Positions 23,593 to 25,762 of a DNA stretch of 25,762 nucleotides are shown in pieces. The translations under genes and the position numbers were made by a program. The DNA is from Anaerolinea sp. (GTDB taxonomy: Bacteria > Chloroflexota > Anaerolineae > Anaerolineales > Anaerolineaceae): NCBI GenBank assembly GCA_029975965.1, contig JARKOV010000084.1, forward strand, positions 1 through 25,762. The letters are read 5' to 3'. The notes beneath the pieces are model-generated. The model made no database searches and was not told the DNA's origin. It saw only the letters and a program-made list of their open reading frames with translations. Numbering within the stretch: the stretch's first letter is position 1; each line of letters begins with the position of its first letter.

Positions 23593-25047
23593 ATGCAGCG
23601 CTTGCATCCCAAATCCAGCCCGATCTGGCGCATCGTTCTCGCGATCGGCGCCGTCGCCCTCTACAGCCTCTTACTCTACCTGCTGCGCGGTCACTTCAAT
23701 ACCGCGATCATCGCCATCCTCTACCTCGTTCCGGTGGTGGTTGCCGCGGCGCTGTGGGGCGGCCTGGCGGGCATCGCCGCCTCGGTGATCTCTTTCCTGA
23801 TCTTCAATTTCTTCTTCCTCCAGCCCCTCTACACCTTCCGCGTCACGCACCCGCAAGACTTCCTCGCCATGTTTGTCCTGCTCGGCGTCGCCATGCTGAT
23901 CAGCAACCTGATGGCGCGCTCGCAGCAGCGCCTTTCTCAGGTTCAGGCGCGTGAGCGCGAGGTGGTGCGCCTGTACGAGCTGAGCGCAGACCTGACCGCC
24001 CAGGTAGATGGCAACCACATCGCCCAGATCCTGGCCGACAACCTGGTCGAGCTGTTTCCGGGCGTGTTGGTTGAGGTCAAGGTGGAGACGACCGAACAGC
24101 GGTATAACGCCCGCTCCCCCCAACAGGGCGCGCCAGGCACAGGAGAAAGCTGCACGCGTTTTCCGCTGTACTCCTCGAAAGGCCCGCTGGGGGAAATCTG
24201 CCTGCACGGGCATTCGGGAGTGCTGACTTTCGAGCAAGATCGCATGCTGCAGACGTATGCCAGCCAGGGGGCGGTAGCCCTCGAGCGCGCCATCCTGGTG
24301 GACAGTGAAACGCGCAGCCGCGTGTTGATCGAGAGTGACCGGTTAAAGACCGCCATCCTTTCCTCCGTATCCCACGAGCTGCGCACGCCGCTGGCTTCGA
24401 TCCAGGCGGCCGCCACCAGCCTGTTCGACCCGGCAGTCGAGTTGGAACCCGCCGCCCGCAGCGAGCTTCAGGACATCGTCCTCGAGGAAATCGAGCACCT
24501 GACCCAACTGGTCGGAAACCTGCTCAATATGTCGCGCATCGAGTCCGGTGCGCTCAAGCTGCAGCGCCAGTGGAACTCGCTGGCGGAAATCGTTGACACC
24601 GCGCTGAGCCGCCTTCGCCGCGGAGGCCTGCCACGCGCTGTGCAAATCGCCGTACCCGACGAGCTGCCCCTGGTCCACGTCGACCCGGTGCTGATGGAGC
24701 AGGTGGTGATCAACCTGATCCGCAACGGCCTCAAGTTCGCCCCACCCGAAACCAGCGTGCGCATCAGCGCCGGCTTAGACGGCGAGGCTCTCAAAGTGAC
24801 CGTCAGCAACCAGGGTCCGTCCATTCCCGCCGAGCACCTGGGGCACGTGTTCGAAAAGTTTTACGTGATCCCCGGGATGGAAAGCCTGCGCGGGACAGGG
24901 CTTGGCCTCTCGATCTGCAAAGGCATCGTTGAAGCGCATGGCGGGAGCATCTGGGCTGAGAACCTTGCCGAGGGGGTCGCCTTCCATTTCACCATCCCGT
25001 CTTTCCAGCGGGATGCCAGTCCCCCGATCCCCGGCGAGGAGGAGTGA
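23593..25047 (+). CDS. KdpD-type sensor histidine kinase, lacking the N-terminal Kdp/Usp module
   Basis: 484 residues. Four closely spaced hydrophobic segments (about 12-105, with PVVVAAALWGGLAGIAASVISFLIFNFFFLQP) are the DUF4118 membrane unit of KdpD. A linker and GAF-like region (120-240) follow, then HisKA with phospho-acceptor H261 (SSVSHELRTPLAS), and the ATPase domain with N378 (INLIRNGLKFAPP), the G1 box SNQGPS (405-410) and G2 box GTGLGL (434-439). The G1 box lacks the usual Asp (Asn406 stands there), which may alter ATP binding. E. coli KdpD has about 400 extra N-terminal residues (KdpD and Usp domains); these are absent. The stop overlaps the ribosome site of the regulator gene, so both are one transcript. 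Confidence 0.88.
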   Translation: MQRLHPKSSPIWRIVLAIGAVALYSLLLYLLRGHFNTAIIAILYLVPVVVAAALWGGLAGIAASVISFLIFNFFFLQPLYTFRVTHPQDFLAMFVLLGVAMLISNLMARSQQRLSQVQAREREVVRLYELSADLTAQVDGNHIAQILADNLVELFPGVLVEVKVETTEQRYNARSPQQGAPGTGESCTRFPLYSSKGPLGEICLHGHSGVLTFEQDRMLQTYASQGAVALERAILVDSETRSRVLIESDRLKTAILSSVSHELRTPLASIQAAATSLFDPAVELEPAARSELQDIVLEEIEHLTQLVGNLLNMSRIESGALKLQRQWNSLAEIVDTALSRLRRGGLPRAVQIAVPDELPLVHVDPVLMEQVVINLIRNGLKFAPPETSVRISAGLDGEALKVTVSNQGPSIPAEHLGHVFEKFYVIPGMESLRGTGLGLSICKGIVEAHGGSIWAENLAEGVAFHFTIPSFQRDASPPIPGEEE

Positions 25048-25048
25048 G

Positions 25049-25738
25049 ATGAGCGCCACCCCGCACATCCTGGTCATCGATGACGAACAGCAGATCCTGC
25101 GCGCGCTGCGCACGATCCTCGGCCAGCGCAAATACCAGGTCAGCGTCGCGCGCGACGGCGAAGAGGGGCTGGCCCTGGCAGCCACCGCCCAGCCGGACGT
25201 GATCATCCTCGACCTCGGCTTGCCGGACATCAGCGGCATCCAGGTGTGCAAGCGACTGCGCGACTGGAGCGACACCCCGGTGATCATCCTTTCCGCGCAC
25301 GACAACGAGCAGGAAAAGGTGGCCGCCTTAGACGCTGGGGCCGACGATTACCTGACCAAGCCGTTTGGCGTCGACGAGCTGATGGCGCGCGTGCGCGTCG
25401 CCCTGCGCCACTCGACCCGCGCTGCCGGGAGCAAAACCAGCCTGGTCAGCGCTGGCAATGTCGCCATCGACCTGGCCGCCCGCCTGGTCACCAAGAGCGG
25501 CGCGCCGGTCAAACTGACCGCCACCGAGTACAACCTGCTCGCTTACCTGGCGAGCAACGCCGGGCGCGTGCTCACCCACCAGTCCATTTTGAAGCACGTC
25601 TGGGGCTACGCCGAGGACAGCCAGATGGAGTACCTGCGCGTGTACATCCGCCAGTTGCGCCAGAAGCTCGAGGACGACCCGCATAGCCCGCAGATCATCC
25701 TGACCGAATCCGGCGTGGGTTACCGTTTGATGACGTGA
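25049..25738 (+). CDS. kdpE: KdpE-like OmpR-family response regulator
   Basis: 229 residues from ATG 25049, one base after the kinase stop and behind GGAGGAG. The receiver domain (5-120) has the acidic pair D11-D12, phospho-acceptor D55 (ILDLGLPD), S82 and K104 (TKPF). The C-terminal winged helix (about 130-229) has LTATEYNLLAYLASNAGRVLTHQSILKHVWG and the recognition part MEYLRVYIRQLRQKLE, close to KdpE. It should activate transcription in response to the kinase. Kdp ATPase genes are not in the window, so the target may be the transporter next door. KdpE is a family-level assignment. Confidence 0.88.
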   Translation: MSATPHILVIDDEQQILRALRTILGQRKYQVSVARDGEEGLALAATAQPDVIILDLGLPDISGIQVCKRLRDWSDTPVIILSAHDNEQEKVAALDAGADDYLTKPFGVDELMARVRVALRHSTRAAGSKTSLVSAGNVAIDLAARLVTKSGAPVKLTATEYNLLAYLASNAGRVLTHQSILKHVWGYAEDSQMEYLRVYIRQLRQKLEDDPHSPQIILTESGVGYRLMT

Positions 25739-25762
25739 GCCATCTCATGGTCTTTTCAAAGT

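Overview
The window is a GC-rich bacterial segment (clearly above 60% GC by eye), probably from a Chloroflexota genome of the Anaerolineae type. This assignment is an inference. It rests on the short (200-residue) EF-Ts, the F420-type DDN-family protein, the carbohydrate-oriented gene content and the general protein style, not on a marker comparison. No tRNA, rRNA, CRISPR array or transposase was seen.

Layout. Positions 1-33 hold the last codons of a plus-strand gene followed by a hairpin terminator. Positions 291-1640 are a minus-strand pair: a PadR-family regulator and a NapH/CcoG-like membrane iron-sulfur protein. A TATA-rich divergent control region (about 1641-1751) separates them from two overlapping plus-strand genes, a muconolactone-isomerase-like small protein and a DDN-family deazaflavin oxidoreductase (1752-2517). 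Positions 2518-4025 form a visibly AT-rich island with two overlapping minus-strand genes. One resembles the 'nucleotide modification associated domain 3' (Nmad3) family and the other is an unrecognised protein. This is the best candidate for an under-described system. Next, on the minus strand, come a GH127-type glycosidase and a heterodimeric ABC exporter with one canonical and one degenerate ATP site (4026-9628), then a membrane-anchored SxxK serine hydrolase with a lipoprotein zincin (9947-12368), then OsmC (12674-13102).

Positions 13177-16838 are a tightly packed minus-strand pteridine/folate operon (folE, PTR1/FolM-like reductase, folB, folK) that ends, through an ATGA overlap, in a GH1 beta-glucosidase. 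Positions 17266-21155 carry rpsB, tsf, pyrH and a DUF4038/GH140-like glycosidase-like protein, with a strong terminator between tsf and pyrH. Positions 21574-25738 (plus strand) hold a KimA-like potassium transporter with a universal-stress-like cytosolic tail, a KdpD-type histidine kinase lacking the N-terminal Kdp/Usp module, and a KdpE-like regulator. Together they look like a potassium-homeostasis locus.

Non-coding signals worth noting: two related perfect hairpins (12567-12619 and 17217-17261) with a compensatory base-pair change; two abutting palindromes over the likely rpsB promoter; an operator-like palindrome over the PadR promoter; and a 15-base exact match to an Illumina adapter in the leader of the ABC operon. 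All similarity statements are from recognition of motifs, not from searches.
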